Below the pieces are notes generated by a model, which was not told where the DNA came from, did not search any database, and saw only the letters and a program-made list of their open reading frames with translations. This document shows positions 47,509 through 56,016 of a stretch of DNA of 64,000 nucleotides, piece by piece. A program made the translations under genes and the position numbers. The DNA is from Streptomyces noursei ATCC 11455 (GTDB lineage: Bacteria; Actinomycetota; Actinomycetes; Streptomycetales; Streptomycetaceae): the NCBI RefSeq assembly GCF_001704275.1, contig NZ_CP011533.1:1798001-1862000 (forward strand), written 5' to 3'. Each line of letters opens with the position of its first letter. Within the stretch, counting starts at the first letter, position 1.

Positions 47509-48816
47509 TCACGCCGAGGCCGGGGTGGGGTGCGGCGCGGCGGTGTCCGGGCCGGTGGCCGCCGCTTCCGGTCCGTCCGGCAGTTTCAGGAGGAGGGTGA
47601 GGGCGCAGCTCACCGCGTACATCCCCGCGAAGATCCAGACCACCCCTTCGACGCCGAGCGGCCCGACGAAGACCGCGACGACGGCGGGTCCGACGAAGGT
47701 GCTGGCGCCGGCGCCGAGGTTGAGGGCCGCCAGTGCCTGTCCCTTGTGTCGCGGTTCCAGCGAGGGCATCAACGCTGATATCGGTACGTATCCCGCCAGA
47801 GTAGCGCCGTAGAACGCGGCGACCAGGAGGGCGAGCGGGAAGTTCGGTCCGGCGGTCGTGGGGACGTAGAACAGCAGCAGGGTGCTCAGGGTGCAGCCGG
47901 CGCCGCCGCACCAGGCGATGGTGCGGCGCCAGCCGATGCGGTCGCCGACGACGCCGAACAGCAGGTTGGCGAAGATGTTGGTGGCGAACATGGCGCTGAG
48001 CAGGTGCAGCCATTGGGTGAGGGTGAAGCCCACCGTCCTGGTGAAGTGGACCGGCAGGATGACGAAGAAGCCGAACTGCGAGGCGGTGTTGACGACCCGG
48101 ACGAGGGAGCCGGCGCCGACCCGGGGGTTGCGCCAGAGGATGGTGACGCTGCCGACGAGGGTGGTCAGCGGCCCCTCCCCCGCGGTCCGCGGGCGGCGGG
48201 CGCCGTGTTCGTCGCGGACGAGGAGCAGTGCGATCAGTCCGCCGGCGGCGACCAGGGCCAGCGCGGCCCACAGCGTGGCGTAGGCGCCGATGCGCGGGAT
48301 CAGGCCGCTGGCGACCAGGGAGCCGAGCGTGGGCAGTCCGCCGGTGAAGGCGAACCAGAACCAGCCCATGGCGGTGCCGAGTCGGGCGCGGGGGGCCACC
48401 CCGGCGATCCAGACGAGGAAGCCGTAGGCGAAGAGCGGGTAGCCCAGGCCGCGCAGGCCGTAGCCGAGGAGCATCAGGGGGTAGCTGGTGAACGGGAGGG
48501 CGGCGGCGAGGAAGAGGACTTGGAAGGCGGCCCAGACGGCCAGGCCGGTTGCCATCACGCGGCGGGGTCCCCACAGGTCGGAGAGGACGCCGGAAAGCCA
48601 GGCGGCGATGCCCGCGGCGATGCCGTAGACGGTGAAGAGCAGGGCGACCCGGGACTCCGGGATGCCGCGGTCGATGAGGTACGGCGAGAGGTATCCGGAC
48701 TCGACGCCGTCGCCGATCATGAAGAGGAGCAGCCCGAGGTACCCCCAGGCGAGGGTGGGCGGTATGCCCAGGCGGGTCAGGAGCGCGCGGTGCGCGGGCA
48801 GCGGAGGGTTCGTCAT
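47509..48816 (-). CDS. MFS transporter, probable sugar/polyol importer
   Basis: A 435-residue major facilitator with about 12 helices. The first gene of the minus-strand carbohydrate operon, it lies 13 bases before the first kinase gene. The loop between helices 2 and 3 has GVLSDLWGPRRVM, matching the MFS signature, and helix 8-9 has GVVGDRIGWRRTI, its second-half repeat. Substrate is inferred from context to be a polyol or pentose-like sugar. Confidence 0.88.
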   Translation of the reverse strand: MTNPPLPAHRALLTRLGIPPTLAWGYLGLLLFMIGDGVESGYLSPYLIDRGIPESRVALLFTVYGIAAGIAAWLSGVLSDLWGPRRVMATGLAVWAAFQVLFLAAALPFTSYPLMLLGYGLRGLGYPLFAYGFLVWIAGVAPRARLGTAMGWFWFAFTGGLPTLGSLVASGLIPRIGAYATLWAALALVAAGGLIALLLVRDEHGARRPRTAGEGPLTTLVGSVTILWRNPRVGAGSLVRVVNTASQFGFFVILPVHFTRTVGFTLTQWLHLLSAMFATNIFANLLFGVVGDRIGWRRTIAWCGGAGCTLSTLLLFYVPTTAGPNFPLALLVAAFYGATLAGYVPISALMPSLEPRHKGQALAALNLGAGASTFVGPAVVAVFVGPLGVEGVVWIFAGMYAVSCALTLLLKLPDGPEAAATGPDTAAPHPTPASA

Positions 48817-49043
48817 CGAAGCTCCCCTTCTTCTGCGGCGGGACGGATGCGGGCGGGTCCGGGCCGGCGGAAGGGGGTGGCGGGATCCGCGGGGGCCGGT
48901 GGACGACGCGGTGATGCAATCGCTCGCGCAAAAGGGGCGTCAAGGGTGGCCGGAATCTTCCCATCGCGGCGGGGAGCGGTCGTGGTGCGTCGGGGCGGAA
49001 CCGCATGCGGCGGGCGGGTGCACCCGGCGCGCCGCGTTACATT

Positions 49044-49058
49044 CGTGTGAACATCACG
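49044..49058. promoter_or_regulatory. Candidate DeoR operator
   Basis: CGTGTGAACATCACG has CGTG/CACG ends and lies in the divergent region between the MFS and DeoR genes, 50 bases before the regulator start. A second CGCG-flanked element (CGCGATCACGCG) follows. It is a weak palindrome, noted for its position. Confidence 0.3.
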
Positions 49059-49107
49059 CGGCGCGATCACGCGGGTGACGGTGGCACGAAGCGGAGGGAA
49101 CGGGGCG

Positions 49108-49905
49108 ATGGACCGGGTCGAGGCCCAGGAGGAACGGCGGCGCCGGATCCGGGAGTCGGTGCTCGCGCGAGGTTTCGTGCGGACCTCGGAGCTGGCCGCG
49201 GAGTTCGGGATCAGTCTGATGACCGCGCATCGGGACCTGGACGCGCTGCAGGCGCAGGGCTGGTTGCGGAAGGTGCGGGGCGGGGCGACGGGGCTGCCGT
49301 CGGCGCAGTTCCACGGCACGGTCGCGGAGCGGATGGCGACGATGGCGACGACCAAGCGGTCGCTGGCGCGGGCCGCAGCGGCGCTGTTGGTGCCCGGGCA
49401 GACGGTGCTGCTGGACGACAGCACCACGTGTCTGATGCTGGCGCACCAGACGCCCGAGCACGCCCCGCTGACGGTGCTCACCAATTCGCTGCCGGCGATC
49501 ACCACTCTGGCCGGGGAGCCGGGCATCTCGCTGATCACGCTGGGCGGGGCGTACTTCCCGGCGTACGACGCCTTCATGGGGCTGCATACCGCGGACGCGG
49601 TGCGGGCGTACCGGGCGGATGTGCTGTTCCTGTCGACGACGGCGGTCGCCAAGGGCCGCTGCTATCACACCTCGCCGGAGACGGTGCTGGTCAAGCGGGC
49701 GATGATGGAGAGCGCGGCGCGCCGGGTGCTGGTCGCCGACCACACCAAGTTCCGCAAGGATGGGTTGTACGCGCTGGCGCCGCTGGCCGACTTCGACCTG
49801 CTGATCACCGACGACGGGTTGTCGGCGGAGGAGGTGCGGGCGGTGCGGGCGGCCGGCACGGAGGTGACGGTGGTGCCGACGCGCGGGACGGCGGGCGAGG
49901 ACTGA
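49108..49905 (+). CDS. DeoR/GlpR-family transcriptional regulator
   Basis: A 265-residue repressor. The N-terminal winged helix has ERRRRIRESVLARGF, then RTSELAAEFGISLMTAHRDLDAL (recognition helix about residues 35-45). The C-terminal sugar-phosphate sensor domain has VLLDDSTTC, LTVLTNSLPAI, LGGAYFPAYDAF and VLVADHTKFRK. It is divergent from the transporter-kinase operon and very likely controls it, responding to a phosphorylated sugar. The ATG at 49108 has GGAGG 10 bases upstream; a GTG at 49075 is in frame. Confidence 0.9.
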   Translation: MDRVEAQEERRRRIRESVLARGFVRTSELAAEFGISLMTAHRDLDALQAQGWLRKVRGGATGLPSAQFHGTVAERMATMATTKRSLARAAAALLVPGQTVLLDDSTTCLMLAHQTPEHAPLTVLTNSLPAITTLAGEPGISLITLGGAYFPAYDAFMGLHTADAVRAYRADVLFLSTTAVAKGRCYHTSPETVLVKRAMMESAARRVLVADHTKFRKDGLYALAPLADFDLLITDDGLSAEEVRAVRAAGTEVTVVPTRGTAGED

Positions 49906-50125
49906 GCCGAGACGGTGCACGACGTCGGACGCCTCCGGAAACCACCCCGGGGCGGGGCGTTCCCGGGCGCACTCGGGTCCCCTGGGTGAGCCGGCTCCCG
50001 CCGGGCCCCGGAACTGCCCGACCGCCGTACCCCCTAAGGCACCCGGCCCACTGCGGGCCCCGGGATGGCCGGTGCCGGACCGGGACCGGAATATCCCGCC
50101 CCCGCCTGCCCGTTGTGGCCCCGCA

Positions 50126-50143
50126 GGGGGCGTTCGCTCCCCC
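50126..50143. terminator. Short hairpin between convergent genes
   Basis: GGGGG pairs with CCCCC around an inner G-C pair and a TTCG loop. It lies between the DeoR gene and the thioesterase gene in a 268-base gap that otherwise shows only GC-rich repeats. Confidence 0.45.
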
Positions 50144-50173
50144 TACGGGATCTGTTCGCCCGTCCCCCAGGGG

Positions 50174-50635
50174 CTACCCCAGCCCCAGCACCCCGGGGTC
50201 GGTGGCCAGTTCCCGCAGGGCGGCTCGGGGGTCCTTGAGGAGTCGGCGTTCGGTGAGGTCGAGGATGCCGCAGGTCGCGGTGATCTCGGCGGCGACCGTG
50301 CCGTCGGCCCTGCGCACGGTCTGCTCGATCACGAAGGTCTTCCGCTCGCCCCAGACGAACCGGCAGCTGACCGCGACCTCGTCGCCGGCGCGGAGTTCCC
50401 GCAGGTAGCGGATGGTGGTTTCGAGGGTGACCGGGCCGATGCCGCGGGCCAGCAGCGCGGTCTGCGGGATGCCGCCGGCCTGGAGGGCGGACCAGCGGGC
50501 GTGTTCGGCGTACTGGAGGTAGACGCTCTGGTTGAGGTGGCCCTGGGTGTCGGTCTCGTAGCCGCGGACGGTGATCGGCACGGTGAAGGGCTCGTCCGCA
50601 CCGCTTTCTGTCGCCACATGCGCCACTTCGGTCAC
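50174..50635 (-). CDS. Acyl-CoA thioesterase, 4HBT hotdog fold
   Basis: A 153-residue single-hotdog thioesterase (4-hydroxybenzoyl-CoA type). The active-site helix segment reads YETDTQGHLNQSVYLQY (Asp at about residue 29), followed by EHARWSAL and later VAVSCRFVWGERKTFVIEQ. Its substrate is an acyl- or aryl-CoA. AGGAG precedes the GTG start at 50635. It stands 54 bases after the nickel/peptide ABC operon on the same strand, but its function does not link to it. Confidence 0.88.
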   Translation of the reverse strand: MTEVAHVATESGADEPFTVPITVRGYETDTQGHLNQSVYLQYAEHARWSALQAGGIPQTALLARGIGPVTLETTIRYLRELRAGDEVAVSCRFVWGERKTFVIEQTVRRADGTVAAEITATCGILDLTERRLLKDPRAALRELATDPGVLGLG

Positions 50636-50689
50636 GATCGCTCCTGTCTTTCCCGTCCGTCACACGCCGGACCATCGTAGGGGGAACGT

Positions 50690-51370
50690 TCAGGCCACGC
50701 CCGGCATTCCGGTGGCGGCGCCCAGCTCCGCCCAGCCGACGGTGCGGTCGCACCAGCGCTCCAGCAGCGTGCGGTCGTGGCCGACGGCGAGGACGCCGGC
50801 GCCGCTCTCCCGGCGGTAGGACTCGACGACGGCGACGAGTGCGGCGGTGGTGGAGGCGTCCAGCATCGCGGTCATCTCGTCGCAGATCAGCCAGCGGGGG
50901 CGGAGCACCAGGGCGCGGGCCAGGCAGGCGCGTTGCAGCTGGCCGTCGCTGACCTCGTGCGGGCGGCGGGCGAGCAGGTCGTCGCCGAGGCCGACGAGGG
51001 GCGCCAACTCCCGGAGGCGGGTGGGGATCTCGTCCTTGCGGCCGGTGGCGCGCAGCGGTTCGGCGATCGCGTCGGCGAGCCGCAGGCGGGGGTCGGCGGA
51101 GAGCCGGGGCTGCTGGAAGAGGACGCCGAAGGCGGTGCGCTGCTCGCGCGGGGCGCGGTGGCGCCAGCCCCGGGCGGGGGTGCCGTCCAGGACGACGGTG
51201 CCGGCGTCCGGCCGGTGCAGCAGGGCGGCGACCCGGGCCAGGGTGGATTTGCCGCAGCCGCTGGGGCCGAGCAGGCCGACCGCTTCGCCGGGGGCGAGGG
51301 TCAGCGACGCGCCGCGGACGACGGGGGCGCCGCGGTCGTATCCGGCGGTGATGTCACGCAGTTCGAGCAC
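50690..51370 (-). CDS. nikE: Nickel/peptide ABC transporter ATP-binding protein (NikE-like)
   Basis: A 226-residue ATPase, last gene of the five-gene importer operon. Walker A GPSGCGKST (about residue 35), Q-loop LFQQPRLSADP, a signature reading VSDGQLQRACLARAL, Walker B LICDEMTAMLD and the H-loop VGHDRTLLE are visible. SDGQ in place of SGGQ is common in NikE. Its start overlaps the preceding ATPase gene by 17 bases. The nickel assignment rests on gene order and a Nur-like box upstream of the operon; a di/oligopeptide transporter cannot be excluded. Confidence 0.82.
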   Translation of the reverse strand: MLELRDITAGYDRGAPVVRGASLTLAPGEAVGLLGPSGCGKSTLARVAALLHRPDAGTVVLDGTPARGWRHRAPREQRTAFGVLFQQPRLSADPRLRLADAIAEPLRATGRKDEIPTRLRELAPLVGLGDDLLARRPHEVSDGQLQRACLARALVLRPRWLICDEMTAMLDASTTAALVAVVESYRRESGAGVLAVGHDRTLLERWCDRTVGWAELGAATGMPGVA

Positions 51371-52430
51371 GGTCGGGCTCCCTCTCCGGCGGCACCGGGT
51401 GGTGGCAGGCGACGCCGTCGCGCGGGGCGGGGAGCGTCGCGCAGGTCGTGGTGGCGCGGTCGCAGCGGGCGGCGAAGGCGCAGCCGGCCGGCAGGTCGCC
51501 GAGTTCGGGCGGCATGCCGGGGATGGGGGTGAAGGCCCGGCCGGGCAGCGCGTCCAGCAGGCCGCGGGCGTAGGGGTGGCGGGGTCCGGGGGTGCCGAAG
51601 AACCGCCGGGCGTCGGCGAGTTCGACGATCCGTCCGGCGTACATCACGGCGACCCGGTCCGCGATCCGTTCGGCCGCCGCCAGGTCGTGGGTGATCATCA
51701 GCAGTGCGCGGCCGGCCTCGGCGTGTCGGCGGAGTTCGTCGACGGTGCGGTCCACCAGGTCGCGGTCGAGGCCGGTGGTCGGTTCGTCGGCGAGGAGCAG
51801 GGGGGCGTCGCCGGCCAGGGCGAGGGCGGTGGCGGCGCGCTGGGCGAGGCCGCCGGAGAGCTGGTGCGGGTGGCGGTCGAGGTGGCCGGTCGGGAAGGCG
51901 GCGCGTGCGGCGGCGCGCTCCGCGGCCGCCCGCAGCTCCGCCCCGCGCCGCACTCCGGTCAACTCCCTTACGGTTTCCTCCAGTTGGGAGCGTACGGTGC
52001 GGACGGGGGTGAGGTGGGCGGCGGGGCTCTGCGGGATCAGTCCGATCCGTCGGCCGCGTACCGACCGGGCCAGTTCGGCCTCGGGGGCGGCGAGCAGTTC
52101 GGTGGCGCCGTGGGCGTCGGTCAGCAGTGCGGTGCCGGTGGCCTCGGCGTTGCCGGGCAGCAGGCCGAGCAGTGCGGAGGCCAGGACGGACTTGCCGCAG
52201 CCGCTCTCGCCGACGAGGACCAGGCACTCGCCGGGCGCCAGGTCGAAGTCGGCGTCGGTGACCGCGGCGACGGACCGGCCGCCGGGCATCCGGAAGCGGA
52301 CGGTCAGCCCGCGCACGGCGAGGCGGGGCGGGGCGGTGGCGGCTCCGGGCTCCTCGTCGGTCCCCTCGGGGCGCGTGCCGGTGGTCGGGGCGGGGGCCGG
52401 GCTCGGGTCGGGGGTCCGGTGGGCGGTCAC
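51354..52430 (-). CDS. nikD: Nickel/peptide ABC transporter ATP-binding protein (NikD-like)
   Basis: A 358-residue ATPase. A Pro/Thr-rich tail of about 35 residues precedes the domain. Walker A GESGCGKSV (about residue 74), signature LSGGLAQRAATALAL, Walker B LLLADEPTTGLD and the H-loop MITHDLAAAERIAD are present. The C-terminal oligopeptide-transporter extension has GCAFAARCDRATTTC, the Cys pattern usual in OppD/DppD proteins. GTG at 52430 overlaps the permease stop (GTGA). Confidence 0.83.
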   Translation of the reverse strand: MTAHRTPDPSPAPAPTTGTRPEGTDEEPGAATAPPRLAVRGLTVRFRMPGGRSVAAVTDADFDLAPGECLVLVGESGCGKSVLASALLGLLPGNAEATGTALLTDAHGATELLAAPEAELARSVRGRRIGLIPQSPAAHLTPVRTVRSQLEETVRELTGVRRGAELRAAAERAAARAAFPTGHLDRHPHQLSGGLAQRAATALALAGDAPLLLADEPTTGLDRDLVDRTVDELRRHAEAGRALLMITHDLAAAERIADRVAVMYAGRIVELADARRFFGTPGPRHPYARGLLDALPGRAFTPIPGMPPELGDLPAGCAFAARCDRATTTCATLPAPRDGVACHHPVPPEREPDRARTA

Positions 52431-53296
52431 AGCGTCAGCTCCGATCGGCGGCGCGGGTTGAGCCGCTCCCGCCAGGCGCCGGCCAGGCCCGCGACGGCGA
52501 GCGTGGGGACGATGATGAACAGGCCGGGGAAGAGGGTGGGCCACCAGTCGCCGGCCAGCAGGGAGCTGCGGGCGGCGTTGGCCATGATGCCCAGGCTCGC
52601 CTCGTGGGCGGGCAGCCCCAGGCCGAGGAAGGACAGCGCGGACTCGTGCCAGATGGCGTGCGGGACCATCAGGACGGCGGCGAGTCCGGCCTGCGGCAGG
52701 ACGCCCGGCAGGAGGTGGCGGAGGGTCACCCGCCAGCGGGAGGCGCCGCCGGTGAGCGCGGCGTCGAGGTAGGGCCGGGAGCGCAGCGAGAGCACTTCGG
52801 CGCGGACGATGCGGGCGGTGGACAGCCAGTGTGTCAGCGCCACCGAGATGATCACCGGCCAGACGCCGGGTCGGAACATGGCGACGATGAAGATGCCGAG
52901 CAGCAGGTGCGGCACGGAGGAGAAGAGGTCGACCAGGCGCATCACGGTGCGGTCGGCCCAGCCGCCGAGTGCTCCGGCGAGGGCGCCGACGGCGGTGCCG
53001 AGGACCGTGGCGACCAGGGCCGCGACCACTCCGACCAGCAGCGAGACGCGCAGTCCGTAGACGCAGCGGAGCAGCAGGTCGCGGCCGACCTCGTCGGTGC
53101 CGAACGGGTGGGCGACGGACGGTGGTTGGAGTTTGGCGGCCAGGTCCACGGCCTGCCGGTCCAGGGGGAACAGCAGCGGGACGAGGACGACGGCGAGGAC
53201 GACGACGGCCAGGATCCCGGCGCCGGCGCGGAGTCGGAGGGCGCGTCGCGGAGTGCCGCCGCGCCGGCCGCGCGCGCCGGTGGTGGTGCTAGCCAT
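52427..53296 (-). CDS. nikC: Nickel/peptide ABC transporter permease (NikC-like)
   Basis: A 289-residue DppC/NikC-type membrane subunit. An N-terminal helix is followed by HPFGTDEVGRDLLLRCVYGLR, whose core motif (HPFGTDxxGRD) is diagnostic of this subunit. The later EAA-like loop is RPYLDAALTGGASRWR. It overlaps NikB by 8 bases and NikD by 4. Confidence 0.87.
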   Translation of the reverse strand: MASTTTGARGRRGGTPRRALRLRAGAGILAVVVLAVVLVPLLFPLDRQAVDLAAKLQPPSVAHPFGTDEVGRDLLLRCVYGLRVSLLVGVVAALVATVLGTAVGALAGALGGWADRTVMRLVDLFSSVPHLLLGIFIVAMFRPGVWPVIISVALTHWLSTARIVRAEVLSLRSRPYLDAALTGGASRWRVTLRHLLPGVLPQAGLAAVLMVPHAIWHESALSFLGLGLPAHEASLGIMANAARSSLLAGDWWPTLFPGLFIIVPTLAVAGLAGAWRERLNPRRRSELTL

Positions 53297-54287
53297 CGAA
53301 TCCCACCCTCGGGTCGGCCAGTCCGTAGAGCAGGTCGGAGAGCAGGTTGCCGGCGAGGACGGCGGCGGTGGCCAGCACCGTGAGCGCGGCCAGCAGCGGG
53401 AAGTCCACGCTGGTGGCGGCCTGGACGGTGGCGGCGGCGATGCCCGGCCAGCTGAAGACGGTCTCCACCAGCAGGGCGCCAGTGATGAGTTCGGGTACCC
53501 GGGAGCCGATCAGGGTCAGGACGGGCAGCAGGCCGGAGCGCAGCGCGTGGTGGAGCAGTACGGTGCGTTCCCGCAGGCCGCGGGCCCGGGCGCCGCGCAC
53601 GGGGTCCTCCGTCAGCGCGTCGCCGACGCCCTGGCGGACGTAGAGGACGAACCAGGGCAGTTGGGAGGCGGCGAGCACCAGTGCCGGCAGGGCGAGGTGG
53701 CGGGCGGTCTGGCCGGCGGTGACGAGGTCGGTGCCGGTGTCGGTGAGGCCGCCGGCCGGCAGCATCCCGAGTTTGAGGGCGCCCAGCCAGACGGCGAGCA
53801 GTCCGAGCCAGTACGGCGGGGCGGCTTCCAGGACGTAGGCGGTGGCGGTGACCGCGCGGTCGAGTGCGCCGCCGCGGCGCCTGGCTGCCAGCACGCCGAG
53901 GAGGGTGCCGATGGTCACGGCGAGGGCGAAGGCCAGTGCGCACAGCAGTACCGACCAGCCGAGGCGTTCGCCGATGACCTGGGAGACCGGGGCGCGCAGG
54001 CTCGCGGAGTCGCCGAGGTCGCCGGTGAGGGCGCTGGTGAGCCAGTCCCACCAGCGGGTCAGCAGGGGCCGGTCGACGCCGAGGTTGTGCCGGAGCTGGT
54101 CGAGGTTCTCCTGGGAGGCGGTGAGTCCGGCGGTGCCGGCGTAGGCGCGCACCGGGTCGAAGGGCGAGGCGGCGGCGATCGCGAACACCCCGAGGGTGAC
54201 GGCGAGCAGGACCGGCACGGCGGTCAGGGCCCGCCGTGCCGTCATCCGCGCCATCGGCCCCCAGGGCAGCGTGGAGCGGGCGGTCAC
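53289..54287 (-). CDS. nikB: Nickel/peptide ABC transporter permease (NikB-like)
   Basis: A 332-residue DppB/NikB-type subunit with about six helices. The conserved pattern includes LDQLRHNLGVDRPLLTRWWD, GDLGDSASLRAPV, PPYWLGLLAVWLGA, and the EAA loop DPVRGARARGLRERTVLL. The GTG at 54287 overlaps the binding-protein stop (GTGA). Two in-frame ATGs, at codons 12 and 15, are possible but less well placed. Confidence 0.86.
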   Translation of the reverse strand: MTARSTLPWGPMARMTARRALTAVPVLLAVTLGVFAIAAASPFDPVRAYAGTAGLTASQENLDQLRHNLGVDRPLLTRWWDWLTSALTGDLGDSASLRAPVSQVIGERLGWSVLLCALAFALAVTIGTLLGVLAARRRGGALDRAVTATAYVLEAAPPYWLGLLAVWLGALKLGMLPAGGLTDTGTDLVTAGQTARHLALPALVLAASQLPWFVLYVRQGVGDALTEDPVRGARARGLRERTVLLHHALRSGLLPVLTLIGSRVPELITGALLVETVFSWPGIAAATVQAATSVDFPLLAALTVLATAAVLAGNLLSDLLYGLADPRVGFDG

Positions 54288-55885
54288 TTCGCGGGCTGCC
54301 AGTCCTCTGCGTTCCACCAGGGGCCGGAGGCCAGTCCGTGGTCGTGCGGTTCGACCTGGGTGGTGAGGTCCTTCCAGCGGTCGTCGACGACGTAGAGGTG
54401 GTCGACGTGGGTGAGGAAGATGTAGGCGGGGTCCTCGGCCAGTTCGCGCTGGATGGTGTCGTAGGCGGTCTTGCGGGCCTGGTGGTCGTCGGTGCGGCGG
54501 GCGGCGACGAGTTGGTCGTCGACGGTCTTGCTGGCGTACCGGGACATGTTGTTGAAGCCGTCGCCGGCGAGCGAGGAGTGCAGCAGCAGGTACTGGTCGA
54601 AGTCGGGGTCGGCGGGGCTGCCGCCGCCGGCGAGGACGGCGTCCTGCTTCATGTTGGGCTCGATGGCCTCCCAGGTGCCGGACTCGACCTTGGCCTCGAT
54701 GCCGGCCTTCTTGGCGTCGGAGGCGAAGGCGAGTGCGTGCTCCTGGCGGAGCTTGTCGCCGGAGAGGTACCAGAGGGTGAAGGAGGCGCGTTGTCCGTCC
54801 TTGGCGCGGACGCCGTCGGGGCCCTTCTTCCAGCCGGCCTCGTCGAGGATCTGCTGGGCCTTGCCCAGGTCGTGCGGGCGCTCGGTGCCCTTGGCGAACC
54901 AGGGGCTGTCGGTGGGCACCGGTCCGTAGGCGGGCTTGCCTGCGCCGCTGAGGATGCCCTTGACCATGGCCTGGCGGTCGACGGCGAGGTCCAGTGCGCG
55001 GCGTACGGCGCGGTCGCCGGTGACCGGGTTGGCGCTGGGCAGGGTGACGTTGCGGTAGTCGAAGGTCTTGGCGGCGAGGGTGCGGCGGCCGGTGTCGGTC
55101 TTGAAGGTGGCGGCGAGTTCGGGCGGCAGGATGGCGCCGTCGAGGTCGCCGGAGCGCAGTCGGGTGGCGCGGATGTCGTCGTCCTTGATGATCGCCATGG
55201 TGAGGTGCTTGACCTTCGGCGCGCCGCCCCAGTAGTGGGGGTTGGCGGTGAAGGTGAGCTTCTCGCCCTTGGACCACGTGGTGAGGACGTAGGGGCCGGT
55301 GCCGACCGGGTGGGTGGTGAAGGGGCCGGTGTTGACGTCCTGCTTGCCGGCGAGGTGTCGGGGGGCGATGGGCAGGACGGTGCGCTCGGCGAACGGCGCG
55401 TAGGGGTATTTCAGGTGGAAGACGACGGTCCGGTCGTCTTTCTTCTCCACGGTGTCGAGGGCGTCCAGCTCGGCCTTGGAGGCGTTGTTGGTCTTCTCGT
55501 CGAGGATGGTGTCGTAGGTGAAGACCACGTCGTCGGCGGTGAAGGGCGTGCCGTCGCTGAACTTCACGCCCGGGCGGAGGGTGAAGGTGTAGGTCCTGCC
55601 GCCGTCGGTGACGTCGGGGAGCGCGGCGGCCAGTGCGGGCTGGAGGCGCATCTCGGCGTCGTGGGTGAGCAGCCCGTCGAAGATCTTGGAGTTGCCGTCC
55701 TTGCCGTAGCCGAGGAGCGGGCTGAGCGTCTCGGGTTCGAAGGCGATGCCGACGACGGCGGTGTCGGTGGGCTTGGTGCTGCCCCGGCCCTCGTTCGGGG
55801 CGGCGCAGGCCGCCGCGGTGAGCGCCATCGTGGCCGCCAGCGCCGTGGCGGCCACTCGCCGTATGGACCGGGACGTCATGCCCAC
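54284..55885 (-). CDS. nikA: Nickel/peptide ABC transporter substrate-binding lipoprotein (NikA-like)
   Basis: A 533-residue family 5 solute-binding lipoprotein with a signal ending in a lipobox (LTAAAC, about residues 22-27). Typical segments are IAFEPETLSPLLGYG, LRPGVKFSDGTPFTADDVVF, PVGTGPYVLTTW and ANPHYWGGAPKV. It is the first gene of the operon. A Nur-like box lies 25-41 bases before its start, and in S. coelicolor Nur represses a nikABCDE operon under nickel. Nickel is therefore the favoured ligand; peptides are the alternative. Confidence 0.83.
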   Translation of the reverse strand: MGMTSRSIRRVAATALAATMALTAAACAAPNEGRGSTKPTDTAVVGIAFEPETLSPLLGYGKDGNSKIFDGLLTHDAEMRLQPALAAALPDVTDGGRTYTFTLRPGVKFSDGTPFTADDVVFTYDTILDEKTNNASKAELDALDTVEKKDDRTVVFHLKYPYAPFAERTVLPIAPRHLAGKQDVNTGPFTTHPVGTGPYVLTTWSKGEKLTFTANPHYWGGAPKVKHLTMAIIKDDDIRATRLRSGDLDGAILPPELAATFKTDTGRRTLAAKTFDYRNVTLPSANPVTGDRAVRRALDLAVDRQAMVKGILSGAGKPAYGPVPTDSPWFAKGTERPHDLGKAQQILDEAGWKKGPDGVRAKDGQRASFTLWYLSGDKLRQEHALAFASDAKKAGIEAKVESGTWEAIEPNMKQDAVLAGGGSPADPDFDQYLLLHSSLAGDGFNNMSRYASKTVDDQLVAARRTDDHQARKTAYDTIQRELAEDPAYIFLTHVDHLYVVDDRWKDLTTQVEPHDHGLASGPWWNAEDWQPAK

Positions 55886-55909
55886 ACCCCTCTTGAAGAT
55901 CGACTGTTG

Positions 55910-55926
55910 TTGCGAACCGCTTGCAT
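55910..55926 (-). promoter_or_regulatory. Nur-box-like element upstream of the nik operon
   Basis: TTGCGA-ACCGC-TTGCAT fits the Nur consensus tTGCaa-N5-ttGCAA, as I remember it, with one mismatch per half site. It overlaps an AACCGC/GCGGTT inverted repeat (about 55915-55937). Position and gene content both suit nickel-dependent repression. Confidence 0.55.
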
Positions 55927-56016
55927 TTGTGCGGTTGCCATTAAACAGTACGTAAAGGTGTGGTCATGAACCGGTCCGAGGTGGCCCTGGCGCGCTATGA
56001 GCGCACGGGCCGGAGG

